Source: Natronococcus pandeyae (GTDB lineage Archaea > Halobacteriota > Halobacteria > Halobacteriales > Natrialbaceae). Taken from it: a DNA stretch of 64,000 bases. Positions 44,128 through 52,692 of the stretch are shown piece after piece. Both the position numbers and the translations under genes were made by a program. Position 1 is the first letter of the stretch; each line of letters begins with the position of its first letter. Below the pieces are notes generated by a model. The model was not told where the DNA came from, searched no databases, and saw only the letters and a list, made by a program, of their open reading frames with translations. The DNA is taken from NCBI RefSeq assembly GCF_008122205.1, contig NZ_PHNJ01000018.1, positions 39,638-103,637 on the forward strand. The letters run 5' to 3'.

Positions 44128-45486
44128 CCCCGACCCACCGTGGTCGGGGCTGAAGCCGACAGCTAGCAAAACAGACTACTAAGTAGACATACCACAAAAC
44201 AACAGACAGCGATGGAATACAGTCACCGCTACCGTGCTTACCCGACACAAGTGGTAGCGGAACGACTGGAACACCATCTCAACGTTCATCGCCAACTCTA
44301 CAACCACGTCCGCTGGGACTACGGGAACAGCCCAGAGGACGACAAACCGTCTGAGTACGACCAGAATAACAAACTCCCCGAGTGGAAGCGCAAGTGGCCA
44401 GTGTTCAGTGAACTGCACTCGAAGGCCGCACAAGCCACCGTCGCACGCTTTCACCGCAACCTCTCCAACCTTCGCTAAAAGAAAGAGAAGGGATACAACG
44501 TCGGTCGGCTCAAGCGGCAATCACCCACCGACTACCGGAGTGTCACGTACAACCAGTCTGGCTTCGACCTCGATGAAAAGAGGGGCCACGATAAGTATGC
44601 GTACGTGCGCTTCAGCAAAATCGGCTGGGTCAAAATCCGATATTCACGCCCGATTCCCGGCCACGCTTCCATCAAGGAAGCCACGTTCAAGAAAGAGCGG
44701 ACCGGCGAGTGGTTCGTCACGCTTAGCCTGGCAACCGACGATGAACACGTCCCCGAGAAACCCGACGTGGACTCGCTGGATGCGAGTAACAGCGTCGGTG
44801 TTGACCTCGGCATCCTCAACTACATCCACACCAGTGACGGGAAGACCGTCGAATGGCTCGACCTCGAGACGACGAGTAGGAGCGTCTCCAGCGCGAACAA
44901 CGGAAGTTGTCTCGCAAGGAGAAGGGGTCGAATAACTATGAGAAACAACGCCGGAAGGTCGCCACGGCGAAGCGGCGCATCCGCCGGAAGGTGTTGGACT
45001 ACCAGCACAAGTTGACGACGTGGCTTGTCAAGGAGTACGACGCTGTGTTCGTGGAAGACCTCGACGTTGCTGGAATGCTTCAAGGAGAGGGGAACGCTCG
45101 TAACAAGCAGGATGCGGCGTGGCGGCAGTTCATCACGCTCCTCGAATACAAGAGCGACCTGTATGGCACGCACGTCGTGCAGGTTGAAGCACGAGGTACG
45201 ACGAAAGAGTGTGCGTCGTGTGGCGTCGAGACTGAGAAACCGTTGTGGGTGCGTGAGCATTCGTGCCCGTCGTGCGGGTTTGAGACGGATAGGGATGTGA
45301 ACGCGGCGATGAACGTCCTGCAACGCGGTTTTCCGAATTAGGGCTGGGATGGCCCGAATCAACGCCTGTGGAGACTGTGACCGCTGTGGACACCGCTGAT
45401 TTCCAGCGCGTGTCTGCAAGTCACGTCGTAGAAACAGGAAGCCTGCCCTCGTGAGATGAGGATTCCCCGCGCCACCGTGCGCGGGG
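44128..45486 (+). mobile_element. IS1341-type (TnpB-only IS200/IS605) element, decayed
   Basis: The element is bracketed by two hairpins that share the loop caccgt: ccccgacc/ggtcgggg at 44128-44149 and ccccgcgc/gcgcgggg at 45465-45486. Subterminal hairpins, no terminal inverted repeats and a TnpB gene are the marks of this family. There is no tnpA, so the element depended on a transposase in trans. The right end region after tnpB would be where a guide (omega) RNA is expressed in intact relatives. Confidence 0.72.
44212..45341 (+). pseudogene. tnpB, interrupted by one stop codon and one frameshift
   Basis: The frame starting MEYSHRYRAYPTQVVAERLEHHLNVHRQLYNHV is stopped by a TAA at 44476-44478, then continues in the same frame through VGVDLGILNYIHTSDG (first RuvC Asp) to about 44868. 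A small deletion then shifts the frame; it resumes as QRKLSRKEKGSNNYEKQRRKVA, VFVEDLDVAGM (RuvC Glu), the zinc ribbon CASCG...CPSCG and FETDRDVNAAMNV (last RuvC Asp). All catalytic residues are still readable, so decay is recent. Confidence 0.85.
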
Positions 45487-45526
45487 TAACATTCAAACTA
45501 CTCGCCGTGCTAAGGAGCTATCGCCC

Positions 45527-46429
45527 ATGAAGATCGGCGTCATCGGGCTGGGGAGTTGGGGGCGCAGAGTGTTCGAAGAGTACGCACGCTTACGAGACGA
45601 GGGAGTTACCGACGCCGTCGTCGGCTGCGACACCGATCCCGGGCAGTTGGCTGCCATCGACGGCGCAGACGCGACCTACGAATCGCTTGAGGAGACGCTC
45701 GAAGCCGCCGACGCCGTCCACGTGTGTACGAACAACGAGTCGCACTATCCGATCGCCCAGCGCGCCCTCCGCAGCGACACCGATGTGCTCCTCGAGAAAC
45801 CTCTCACGCTAGATCGTCGGAACGCGTACCATCTCGTCGAACTGGCGAGCGAGCGCGGTCGGATTCTCCAGTCCGGCCACGTGTTCCGGTTCGCCAACGT
45901 GGTACGGAAGGTCCGCGACCTGTACGATGACGGCTACTTTGGGGACGTCTACTACGTCACCCTCCGCTGGACTCATCAGACCGAGCCGATCGACGGGACG
46001 GATGTACTCTGGGATTTGCTCCCCCACCCGCTGGACATCCTCAATTTCGTCGCCCGTGACTGGCCGGATGACGCCGTCGTGATCGGTGACGCCTGCCGAC
46101 GACCGGACCGACTGGAGTTCGCAACCGCCTCGCTCGAGTTCGAGGAGTTCACCGCCGTCGTACAGCTCAGCTGGGTCGATCCAGTGCGACGCCGACAGCT
46201 CGAGATCGTCGGTGCCGAGCGGAGCGCGGTGGTTGAGTGCGTCGACCAGACGATCGACGTAGCCGGGACGGCTCCCGATCCAATCGATGTGGTGAAAAAC
46301 AACACAATACGAACGGAAGCGCAGAACTTCATCAACGCGATCGAGACCGGACAGAACACGTTCAACTCGGCGATCGTCGGCGCCCGGACGGTCGACGTAA
46401 TCGACGAGATCCACACGGAGGTGAGGTAA
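45527..46429 (+). CDS. Gfo/Idh/MocA-family oxidoreductase (WlbA-like)
   Basis: A 300-residue NAD-dependent sugar oxidoreductase. [16 protein letters not shown] is the Rossmann motif, [20 protein letters not shown] follows, and [10 protein letters not shown] is the EKP signature. Its immediate neighbours are a hexapeptide acyltransferase and a polysaccharide deacetylase, the same order of activities as in the Wlb/Wbp route to diacetamido uronic acids, where this enzyme makes the 3-keto sugar for an aminotransferase. That assignment is inference from context. It starts soon after the IS1341-type element, whose right end lies 40 nt upstream. Confidence 0.92.
   Translation: MKIGVIGLGSWGRRVFEEYARLRDEGVTDAVVGCDTDPGQLAAIDGADATYESLEETLEAADAVHVCTNNESHYPIAQRALRSDTDVLLEKPLTLDRRNAYHLVELASERGRILQSGHVFRFANVVRKVRDLYDDGYFGDVYYVTLRWTHQTEPIDGTDVLWDLLPHPLDILNFVARDWPDDAVVIGDACRRPDRLEFATASLEFEEFTAVVQLSWVDPVRRRQLEIVGAERSAVVECVDQTIDVAGTAPDPIDVVKNNTIRTEAQNFINAIETGQNTFNSAIVGARTVDVIDEIHTEVR
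46417..46424 (+). promoter_or_regulatory. Shine-Dalgarno site for the 46432 gene
   Basis: The sequence ggaggtga, an exact match to the anti-Shine-Dalgarno complement, ends seven bases before ATG 46432 and lies inside the last codons of the upstream gene. It fixes the start of the acyltransferase despite an open frame reaching back to 46237. Confidence 0.7.
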
Positions 46430-46431
46430 CG

Positions 46432-46935
46432 ATGGACGACAGCCGCTTCGCGATTCTCGAGGGCGTTGACGTCGGTGACGACTGCACAATCCACGATCAG
46501 GTCAACCTCTACAAGTGTCGGATCGGCCAAGGAACGAAGATTGACGCCTTCGTGTACGTCGAATCGGATGTCTCCATCGGCACGAACTGTACGATCAGAG
46601 CGTCCACGTTCATTCCGACGGGCGTAACGATCGGTGACCGTGTGTTCGTGGGCCCTAACGTCACGTTCACGAACGATCGATACCCGAGCGCCTCGGACGA
46701 ATGGGAACTGGAAGAGACCCATATCGAAGACGATGTCGGGATCGGGGCGGGCGCAGTCGTACTCCCGGGTGTTCGAATCGGCTCCGGTGCAACGGTCGGC
46801 GCAGGGGCGGTAGTGACGGACGACGTCCCAGCGGCAGCGACGGTGGCCGGGAATCCGGCGACCGTCATCGATGGCCATCCCCCGACCGACAATGGAAACG
46901 GGCACTCCGGGACGAACGAGTCGGAACCCGGATAA
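46432..46935 (+). CDS. Left-handed beta-helix (hexapeptide) acyltransferase, WlbB-like
   Basis: A 167-residue sugar N-acetyltransferase-like protein. Hexapeptide rungs run through most of the chain ([42 protein letters not shown]), with FTNDRYP, the loop typical of WlbB/WbpD-type enzymes, followed by [25 protein letters not shown]. It would acetylate the amino group of a nucleotide-linked 3-amino sugar. It lies two bases after the WlbA-like gene and three bases before the deacetylase, in a tight operon. Confidence 0.9.
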   Translation: MDDSRFAILEGVDVGDDCTIHDQVNLYKCRIGQGTKIDAFVYVESDVSIGTNCTIRASTFIPTGVTIGDRVFVGPNVTFTNDRYPSASDEWELEETHIEDDVGIGAGAVVLPGVRIGSGATVGAGAVVTDDVPAAATVAGNPATVIDGHPPTDNGNGHSGTNESEPG

Positions 46936-46938
46936 CGA

Positions 46939-47718
46939 ATGGTTCGAGTCATCGTACGCGCAGATGACATCATCGGGCCAGGCCTGGTGGCGCTCGCGGA
47001 CTGGTTCGAGACGTATCATCCTGACGTTCCGTGCGCAGCGTTCGCGATGGAGACGCAGCGGGCGTGGGATCGGCGATCATGGCAGCGCGCTCGAACAATG
47101 ATCGAGGAGTACGGCTGGGAACTAGGCGGACACACGCGGTCGCATCCGAAACTCAGCTTGCTGTCGGAGGCAGAGATCCGGGCGGCGATCGAACGCAACG
47201 TCGAGGACATCGAGCGGGGGTTGCGGTCGGCCGGTCTCGAGTACTCGGTCGCGAGTTTCGCGTATCCCTGCGGCGACTTCGACGAACGCGTCGTCTCGAT
47301 CCTCGACGAACTCGGACTCGGGTGCGGACTCACGTATCCGGACGGGTTTCCATACTCCTCGGTCGATACCATCCCGGACGGGGCTGATCAGTTACAGTGG
47401 GGTGTAACACACAATGGGAAATTCGGGACGGCCGTCTGGAATCAGCGATTCGATCGCGTCTGTGAACGCCGTGACGGACTGTACGTCCTGTGCATTCATC
47501 CCGGCCGCTGGGCAACGTCGGTCCTAGGGACAGTGACGACCTATCTAGATCACGAGCTTCCAGTGATCGTCGTCGCGAAATCCCTGGCTCGCGGGCTCCT
47601 GCAGAGGCGCGAGAGCAAGTGGGACGTCCTAGACGAGCACCTGCGTTACGTGAAACGCGCCGATGACGTTGAGTTCACCACGTTCAGGGACTGCGTCGAG
47701 GCGCCGAGAGAGGCGTGA
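46939..47718 (+). CDS. Polysaccharide deacetylase (NodB-like, carbohydrate esterase 4)
   Basis: A 259-residue protein. The NodB-type catalytic Asp pair is in VIVRADDIIGP, the metal-binding histidines are in ELGGHTRSHPKLSLLS (H-x3-H), and SFAYPCGDFDERVV is the following family block. No signal peptide is visible, so it may act in the cytoplasm on a precursor rather than on the finished polymer. It is the third gene of the operon 45527-47718. The call is firm at family level; the acyl group removed is unknown. Confidence 0.85.
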   Translation: MVRVIVRADDIIGPGLVALADWFETYHPDVPCAAFAMETQRAWDRRSWQRARTMIEEYGWELGGHTRSHPKLSLLSEAEIRAAIERNVEDIERGLRSAGLEYSVASFAYPCGDFDERVVSILDELGLGCGLTYPDGFPYSSVDTIPDGADQLQWGVTHNGKFGTAVWNQRFDRVCERRDGLYVLCIHPGRWATSVLGTVTTYLDHELPVIVVAKSLARGLLQRRESKWDVLDEHLRYVKRADDVEFTTFRDCVEAPREA

Positions 47719-47836
47719 GCGTATCGTACCAGATCTGTTGAAATCACCGGGTCATCGGTTCACGAAGCGCGAAGCCACTCCGTACGCACCGTATCGGATG
47801 ATTCAGTATCGGAAGTGGGCTATCTCGGTACCCGTA

Positions 47837-48718
47837 TCACCGGTCCACGTGAACGAGGCCGATCCCCGGGTCGTCGAATCGATATCTGCCAGGTGGATGG
47901 TGAATCTCTTCCGTGGCGTACTCGCACTTGAGTTCCTCCCAAAAGGTCTGGACGCCAAATGCGGGGTTGTGGATATCGTGGAGGGCAATTATCCCATCAT
48001 CACCGACTAAGGGTTCGTACGCTTCGAAATCGCGCTTGACGCCTTCGTAACTGTGGTCTGCGTCGATGAACAGAAAACCGATCCCATTTGTGGCCGAGTC
48101 GGCCACCTCTCTGACGGTCGCGTCAGTTTGCGAATCACCCCGGACGAAGACGAGTCGCTTGTCTTCGAACAACGAGGAAAATAGCGGGATGATATCGTAC
48201 GTGTATCGTCGGTTATCACCCTCGGGTAAATCAACGCTCACAACGGTCGATGCTGTCTCAACGCACCGGCACCAGGCGTAGAGCGTCCCCCCTCGTGCCG
48301 TCCCGATTTCGACGATCGTCTCTGGTTCCGCTGTGTCGACTCGTTGCACTACCGTTTCTAAATCCTGCCGAACCTGCATCGGGCGGATCGAACAGTATCT
48401 ACCGAGGCCACTGAACTCATAAACCGTGTCGATCACGTCGGAGGTCGACGTTTCCGTTCGCCGTCGTTTCCGTAGTTTCTGTTCCGACACACGGTGCGAG
48501 AGGGTGTGACCCAGACATCGACCGACTAGGTATCGGATGTAGATACCAACGAAGGCGCGTGCTCCTTCGGAACGATAGTCTTCGCAATATTGCCGAGTAT
48601 ACCGGACGTGAGACCCCAGTATCGGGACATGTCGCGTCAAAAAGCCAGCAGCCTCGATCACGAGCCACAGGAATCCCTCGGTTTTGTAGAGGCGCAATGC
48701 CCGTCGATGGAGTGCCAT
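47837..48718 (-). CDS. Class I SAM-dependent methyltransferase (CmcI/Methyltransf_24-like)
   Basis: A 293-residue enzyme. TIVEIGTARGGTLYAWCRCV is the SAM motif I, VVSVDLPEGDN the second strand, RLVFVRGDSQTDATV and FLFIDADHSYEGVKRDFEAYEPLV the later blocks; the last holds the metal-binding D-x-D-H of this subgroup. The N-terminal 90 residues are basic and hydrophobic and may contact the membrane. ATG 48718 (MALHRRALRLY) is preferred over 48814. Probable sugar O-methyltransferase. Confidence 0.85.
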   Translation of the reverse strand: MALHRRALRLYKTEGFLWLVIEAAGFLTRHVPILGSHVRYTRQYCEDYRSEGARAFVGIYIRYLVGRCLGHTLSHRVSEQKLRKRRRTETSTSDVIDTVYEFSGLGRYCSIRPMQVRQDLETVVQRVDTAEPETIVEIGTARGGTLYAWCRCVETASTVVSVDLPEGDNRRYTYDIIPLFSSLFEDKRLVFVRGDSQTDATVREVADSATNGIGFLFIDADHSYEGVKRDFEAYEPLVGDDGIIALHDIHNPAFGVQTFWEELKCEYATEEIHHPPGRYRFDDPGIGLVHVDR

Positions 48719-48976
48719 ACTGGTTGTTCTCTGGAGAATAGTTAATACGTTAGTGTGGACTGTTCGGCCTCTCGTTCCACAGGACCGGCTCTTCGACGAG
48801 AAGAAGTCGATCATATCGAGGGCCCGTCGACCGGTTTCAGAAGAGGCTGATCGCTGTGAGGAGGTCCTCTCTATATCCGATATTTCAAATCAATCCTTTT
48901 CTGTTAACTAAGGATCATTTTAGATAAGAGGCGATAACTTTACACGACGTCGATTGTCCGGATTAAGGCCATAGAA

Positions 48977-48986
48977 AGTTTTTATC
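48977..48986 (+). promoter_or_regulatory. TATA box for the 49010 gene
   Basis: The sequence agtttttatc, preceded by purine-rich tagaa (possible BRE), lies 24-33 nt before the GTG at 49010, supporting a leaderless transcript and the GTG start. Confidence 0.5.
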
Positions 48987-49009
48987 TGTCTTTCTCGCCA
49001 TCTTATCTC

Positions 49010-50191
49010 GTGAACCGACGTACGATCCTTTCGGTTTCCGGCGGGGTCCTGATGATGTCCGTTGCCGGCTACAGTAGCGTCCGCGACGAGGAGGAAGACA
49101 CTGACGGGTTCGAAGTCGAGGAACTGGAACATGGACTCAGCCATCCCTGGGGAATGGCGTTCCTCCCGGACGAGACACAGATGCTCGTCACGGAACGTGA
49201 CGGGCACCTCTCGCTCCTCGATCGGGAGACCGGTGACCTTGAGGAGGTCGACGGGATGCCCGAGTTGCACGTGCAACACCAGGGCGGGCTACTCGACGTT
49301 ACGATACATCCCGACTTCTCCGACGAGCAATGGATCTATCTCACCTACTCCGCGACGAATGGCGACGACGAGTCCGCTACGCACGTCGGCCGAGGGCAGC
49401 TCGACCTCGACGAGGCAACGCTTGAGGAGTTCGAAGAGCTGCACGTTGCCGAACCGTTCACCGGCTCGAACTTCCACTTCGGCTCTCGTGTTGTCTTCGG
49501 CGAGGATGGGCTGCTTTACATGACTACTGGTGATCAGGACTTCAAGGATTTCGGCCCGGATCACGTCTCTCAGGATAGATCCAACGAACTCGGGGCAACG
49601 CTGCGCCTCGAGCCGGACGGCTCGATTCCCGACGACAACCCGTTCGTCGACGAGGACGACGTAGCGGATGCGATCTATAGCTACGGGCACCGGAATTCAC
49701 AGGGCATGGCGGTCCACCCGGAGACGGGCGACATTTGGCAGAGCGAGCACGGCGAAGAGGACGGCGACGAAATTAACATCATCGAGGCGGGTGGCAACTA
49801 CGGCTGGCCGGTCGCCCACTACGGCTGTGAGTACGACACTGAAGAGCCGATCGGCGACATGCCTGAAGAGCGCGACGACGTGGTGGATCCGATCTACTAC
49901 TGGGAGTGTACCAGCGGTGGCTTTCCGCCTAGCGGCACGACGTTTTATAACGGCGACGCCTTTCCGGAGTGGCAGGGTGACCTTTTTATCGGCAACCTGG
50001 CTGACGAGTACCTCGGCCGGTTTACCGTCGACGGGGCGGATGACGAGGATATCGCCGTTGAGGAAGCCGAGTCGCTGCTGGACGACCGAGGGTGGCGGAT
50101 CAGAGACGTGGAGGCCGCACCTGACACGGGCTATCTCTACGTGCTCGTGGATCAGGGGAACGCTCCGGTCGTCCGTTTGACACCCGAATAA
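49010..50191 (+). CDS. PQQ-dependent aldose sugar dehydrogenase (YliI/glucose-sorbosone type), exported
   Basis: A 393-residue beta-propeller enzyme. It starts with a Tat-type signal (NRRTILSVSGGVLMMSVAGYSS). SHPWGMAFLPD opens the propeller, HQGGLLDVTIHPDF and NFHFGSRVVFGEDGLLYMTTGDQ (H156 is the likely catalytic base) are core blocks, and YGHRNSQGMAVHPETGDIWQSEHGEEDGDEIN is the typical YliI segment for cofactor and calcium binding. The lipobox position has Tyr where a Cys would be expected (AGYSS). It would oxidise extracellular aldoses. It is a single-gene unit between the methyltransferase and the RiPP operon. Confidence 0.92.
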   Translation: MNRRTILSVSGGVLMMSVAGYSSVRDEEEDTDGFEVEELEHGLSHPWGMAFLPDETQMLVTERDGHLSLLDRETGDLEEVDGMPELHVQHQGGLLDVTIHPDFSDEQWIYLTYSATNGDDESATHVGRGQLDLDEATLEEFEELHVAEPFTGSNFHFGSRVVFGEDGLLYMTTGDQDFKDFGPDHVSQDRSNELGATLRLEPDGSIPDDNPFVDEDDVADAIYSYGHRNSQGMAVHPETGDIWQSEHGEEDGDEINIIEAGGNYGWPVAHYGCEYDTEEPIGDMPEERDDVVDPIYYWECTSGGFPPSGTTFYNGDAFPEWQGDLFIGNLADEYLGRFTVDGADDEDIAVEEAESLLDDRGWRIRDVEAAPDTGYLYVLVDQGNAPVVRLTPE

Positions 50192-50322
50192 CCGGATGCA
50201 AACCGAGTCTGTGAGACATACCTAGGATTACTAGTGGGGATGTTCGAACCCCGACAAACCGGTGGGCGCTACTATCTACAAAAAAGCAGGCTGAGTGCCT
50301 TGGGGCTTGACCCCGAGGCGGT

Positions 50323-51516
50323 TCACCGGCTTATTGGTTTGTCAACAGGAACCAGATCGAAAAGAATCCGAACTGGCCGTATTAAGTAGTGCCATTCGTC
50401 GAGATCAAAGGAGTCGGACGCAAATTCCACATCCTGCTTCTCCGGCGACAGCAGGAGCCTCCCCGCACAACGCGCTCGGTCCATTCGTCGCTCGTGTGCT
50501 CTGATGTAGTACCACGATCTGTCGAAGTAGTTCGGCCACTCGAGTGGTGAGTGCAGGAACGTCGCCCGCGCTTCAGCTACCAACGAATCGACGGCGGAAT
50601 GGGCGTTTAATCGCTCTCGGACCGCCTCGGGTAGTTCGATTCGGTAGAGAACGTTCGCCAAACGCATCCCTAGAAGGAGGATTCGCTCTTTGTGCAGTTG
50701 TCGGGCGCGATCGAGGATAGCTCCCCAACTTACTTCCCAATTCTGCGTGAGACCTGCGATATCTGCTACCCAGAGCAGCCGCCCCCATCGATGTTTCGTT
50801 CCATGGACACACAGCGCGATGATTCGATCAGTTTTCGGAAGCACCTGGATACTCCTCCCGCCCATCCGAACCTGCTCGAGACGATCGGCCACCGACTGGT
50901 AATGTACAGGGAATAGATAGTCGTCGTCTGCAATCTGCCAGTGGAGGCCGACGTGGATATTATCGGCCGAGTGAAATAACTCGTATTCGTGATCGAACTG
51001 GAAAAGCGCAGACAGTCGCTCGGTGCTGATCTGCGACGCTGGTTCGTATCCACGCACACGGAGCATCGTGATCGTCTTCGAGACGTCTGTCCGGCGGACC
51101 AAGAGGTCAAGATCGCGAAAGTCACGGCGCCCGACATCGCCGTAGGCGCTCACCGAGAGTATCGGCCCTTTGAACGGGACCGCATCGATCCCGTGCGCTT
51201 CACACTGCTCGAGCAAGTCAAGTAACTCCCGCGTCAACTGTAGCGTTCGTCCGGTAATTTGATTCGCGTCCGCTTGAAGCATGGCCAATTGGGCAGATGG
51301 CACCGAATCGGCACACGTGCGTGCCAGACGCTGATACAGGGCGGGAAGGAGACCGTGAAATCGTGCGATTCGACGCAGGTACTCCCACTCTACGTCGGAT
51401 CGGATGAGTTGCTCGATTCGTCGTTTTGCGTCTGCGTCGACGATCGGCCGGCTACACTGAATCAACAACGCCGCTTCGGGACGGACGCTCGTGTCTTCCT
51501 TGATGCGGCCGGTCAT
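50323..51516 (-). CDS. Nucleotidyltransferase-family protein of the lasso-type operon (N)
   Basis: A 397-residue protein of the nucleotidyltransferase family found in lasso peptide clusters (NTP_transf_5 type). The motif FKGPILSVSAYGDVGRRDFRDLDLLV contains the K-G step and the two metal-binding Asp residues of R-D-x-D (D135 and D137). In pseudomycoidin biosynthesis a homologue (PsmN) is reported to add sugars to the phosphorylated tail of the peptide; transfer of that role here is inference. It is the last gene of the minus-strand operon, and its ATG overlaps the K stop by one base (TAATG). Confidence 0.85.
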   Translation of the reverse strand: MTGRIKEDTSVRPEAALLIQCSRPIVDADAKRRIEQLIRSDVEWEYLRRIARFHGLLPALYQRLARTCADSVPSAQLAMLQADANQITGRTLQLTRELLDLLEQCEAHGIDAVPFKGPILSVSAYGDVGRRDFRDLDLLVRRTDVSKTITMLRVRGYEPASQISTERLSALFQFDHEYELFHSADNIHVGLHWQIADDDYLFPVHYQSVADRLEQVRMGGRSIQVLPKTDRIIALCVHGTKHRWGRLLWVADIAGLTQNWEVSWGAILDRARQLHKERILLLGMRLANVLYRIELPEAVRERLNAHSAVDSLVAEARATFLHSPLEWPNYFDRSWYYIRAHERRMDRARCAGRLLLSPEKQDVEFASDSFDLDEWHYLIRPVRILFDLVPVDKPISR

Positions 51517-52400
51517 TAGTGAACGAAATGGTAGACACGCTCGACGAGGTTCGGGATCGTTTCCACGTTTGCTTCACGTTGCAACCGCGAAACCGTCACC
51601 GAATCTGCGAGACGAGCACACCGCTGGAAGTGTTCTTGCCGAGTACACGTCGCCTCGAGAAGATTGACTGTGTAGGTGTTCTCGAGTAACGGAAAGAACG
51701 CATCCGAGCCGGTGAGCGTCACCTCCTCGTGATCAGGCTCGGTCAGTACGAACACTTGTGTGAGCGGTATCGGTTCTCGGGGACTCCCAGCCGGGACAGC
51801 GTACAGCGTTTTTGATCCGTTCGCTGGGGCGGCAGCCTGGAGATCAATATCAAGGGCCGAGACGACCGCTGGCTTGAGCTTCAGTACGGGAGGACCCGGT
51901 ACGATCACGGGACCGTCATCTGTTAGCCGAATCGCGAGGAGATCGTCAGCCAAGACTTCGTGGCCGTCCCCTGCGAACGCGGCGGCGATCGTGGACTTGC
52001 CGGCGCCCGCGTTCCCGACGAACGCGAGTCCACGGTCGGAAACGCTGACTGCACTAGCATGGAGGACGAGCAGTCCCCGTTGGTGTAACAATACACCTAA
52101 CCAGTGACCGAAAAGAAAGCGCCGAAGACGGTGTGCAGTGGCATCTTCAACTGGATCGACGATGATTTCGGTACCGTTCCTGATGACTGCCGTTCCCGTC
52201 CCCTCGTATCGGTACCACACTTCTTCAGAAGTCGCTCGAAGACACCCGTTTTTCTCCGAGGCGGACTCGACGGGTTCTGATAGTGGCTGCTTCCGGATTG
52301 CGATTTCAGGTCCTGGTGTCTCTGAGGAGTCGATCGAGGGTAATTCCGGTAATGGAACTGCGGATCGGATCCGAAGTCCATTCACAAAATACATGTTCAT
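51516..52400 (-). CDS. HPr-kinase-like protein of the lasso-type operon (K)
   Basis: A 294-residue kinase-like protein. The P-loop is GNAGAGKST (residues 129-137) with LHASAV just before it and VLADDLLAI (D152, D153) as the second acidic motif, the arrangement of HPr kinase/phosphorylase and of the serine kinases in paeninodin-type lasso clusters. Those kinases phosphorylate the C-terminal Ser of the precursor. Here the precursor ends in Lys, with the last Ser five residues before the end, so the target would be an internal Ser or a trimmed tail. It starts 40 nt after the precursor stop. Expected to be cytoplasmic. Confidence 0.87.
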   Translation of the reverse strand: MNMYFVNGLRIRSAVPLPELPSIDSSETPGPEIAIRKQPLSEPVESASEKNGCLRATSEEVWYRYEGTGTAVIRNGTEIIVDPVEDATAHRLRRFLFGHWLGVLLHQRGLLVLHASAVSVSDRGLAFVGNAGAGKSTIAAAFAGDGHEVLADDLLAIRLTDDGPVIVPGPPVLKLKPAVVSALDIDLQAAAPANGSKTLYAVPAGSPREPIPLTQVFVLTEPDHEEVTLTGSDAFFPLLENTYTVNLLEATCTRQEHFQRCARLADSVTVSRLQREANVETIPNLVERVYHFVH

Positions 52401-52440
52401 TACATTAGTGTGATTGTAATACGCTTCTCCGTGGCATTCC

Positions 52441-52602
52441 TTATTTTCGGCCCCAACGACTTTGTCCGGGTGGTCGACCTGATGCTTGCGCCTGATTCTG
52501 AAACAAATCTTGTCCCCGTCCTCGCTTTTGGGTTATCTCAATAGCATCCCCATACTCGATTAATTTAGGTGGGTTATACTCGTTATTATCATTTTCTGAC
52601 AT
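52441..52602 (-). CDS. Lasso-type precursor peptide (A), 53 residues
   Basis: A short ORF in the gap between the cyclase and kinase genes. The leader (residues 1-25) contains Y9, P12, L14, G18 and T24 with exactly the spacing YxxPxLxxxGxxxxxT of lasso leaders. Since Thr sits at position -2, the core starts at K26: KRGRGQD, so the only acidic residue of the core, D32, is at core position 7 and could close a seven-residue ring with the N-terminal amine. The tail continues LFQNQAQASGRPPGQ and ends SRWGRK. The core has five Arg and two Lys, unlike the acidic host proteins. Start ATG 52602 gives the canonical leader; no other ORF in the operon gaps fits. Confidence 0.85.
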   Translation of the reverse strand: MSENDNNEYNPPKLIEYGDAIEITQKRGRGQDLFQNQAQASGRPPGQSRWGRK

Positions 52603-52625
52603 ATGTTAACATGGAACACCAGCCA

Positions 52626-52639
52626 ACATATCCTTTTCG
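52626..52639 (-). promoter_or_regulatory. Possible own promoter of the precursor gene
   Basis: On the minus strand cgaaaaggatatgt lies 24-37 nt before ATG 52602, resembling a BRE (cgaaa) followed by a weak TATA-like element. No Shine-Dalgarno site precedes the ATG, which fits a leaderless transcript. This would allow higher expression of the peptide than of the enzymes. Confidence 0.3.
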
Positions 52640-52692
52640 TATCAATACAGATAACTTCGTATGGAAACTATCCACGCTTCGAGAAGAGACAG

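Noticed and set aside
50240..50275. A tRNA T-arm-like string (gttcgaacccc)
   Set aside because: No matching acceptor, D-arm or anticodon stem could be laid out around it.
50241..50390. A 49-codon plus-strand frame considered as a second peptide precursor
   Set aside because: It overlaps the 3' end of the nucleotidyltransferase gene on the other strand and has no lasso leader motif.
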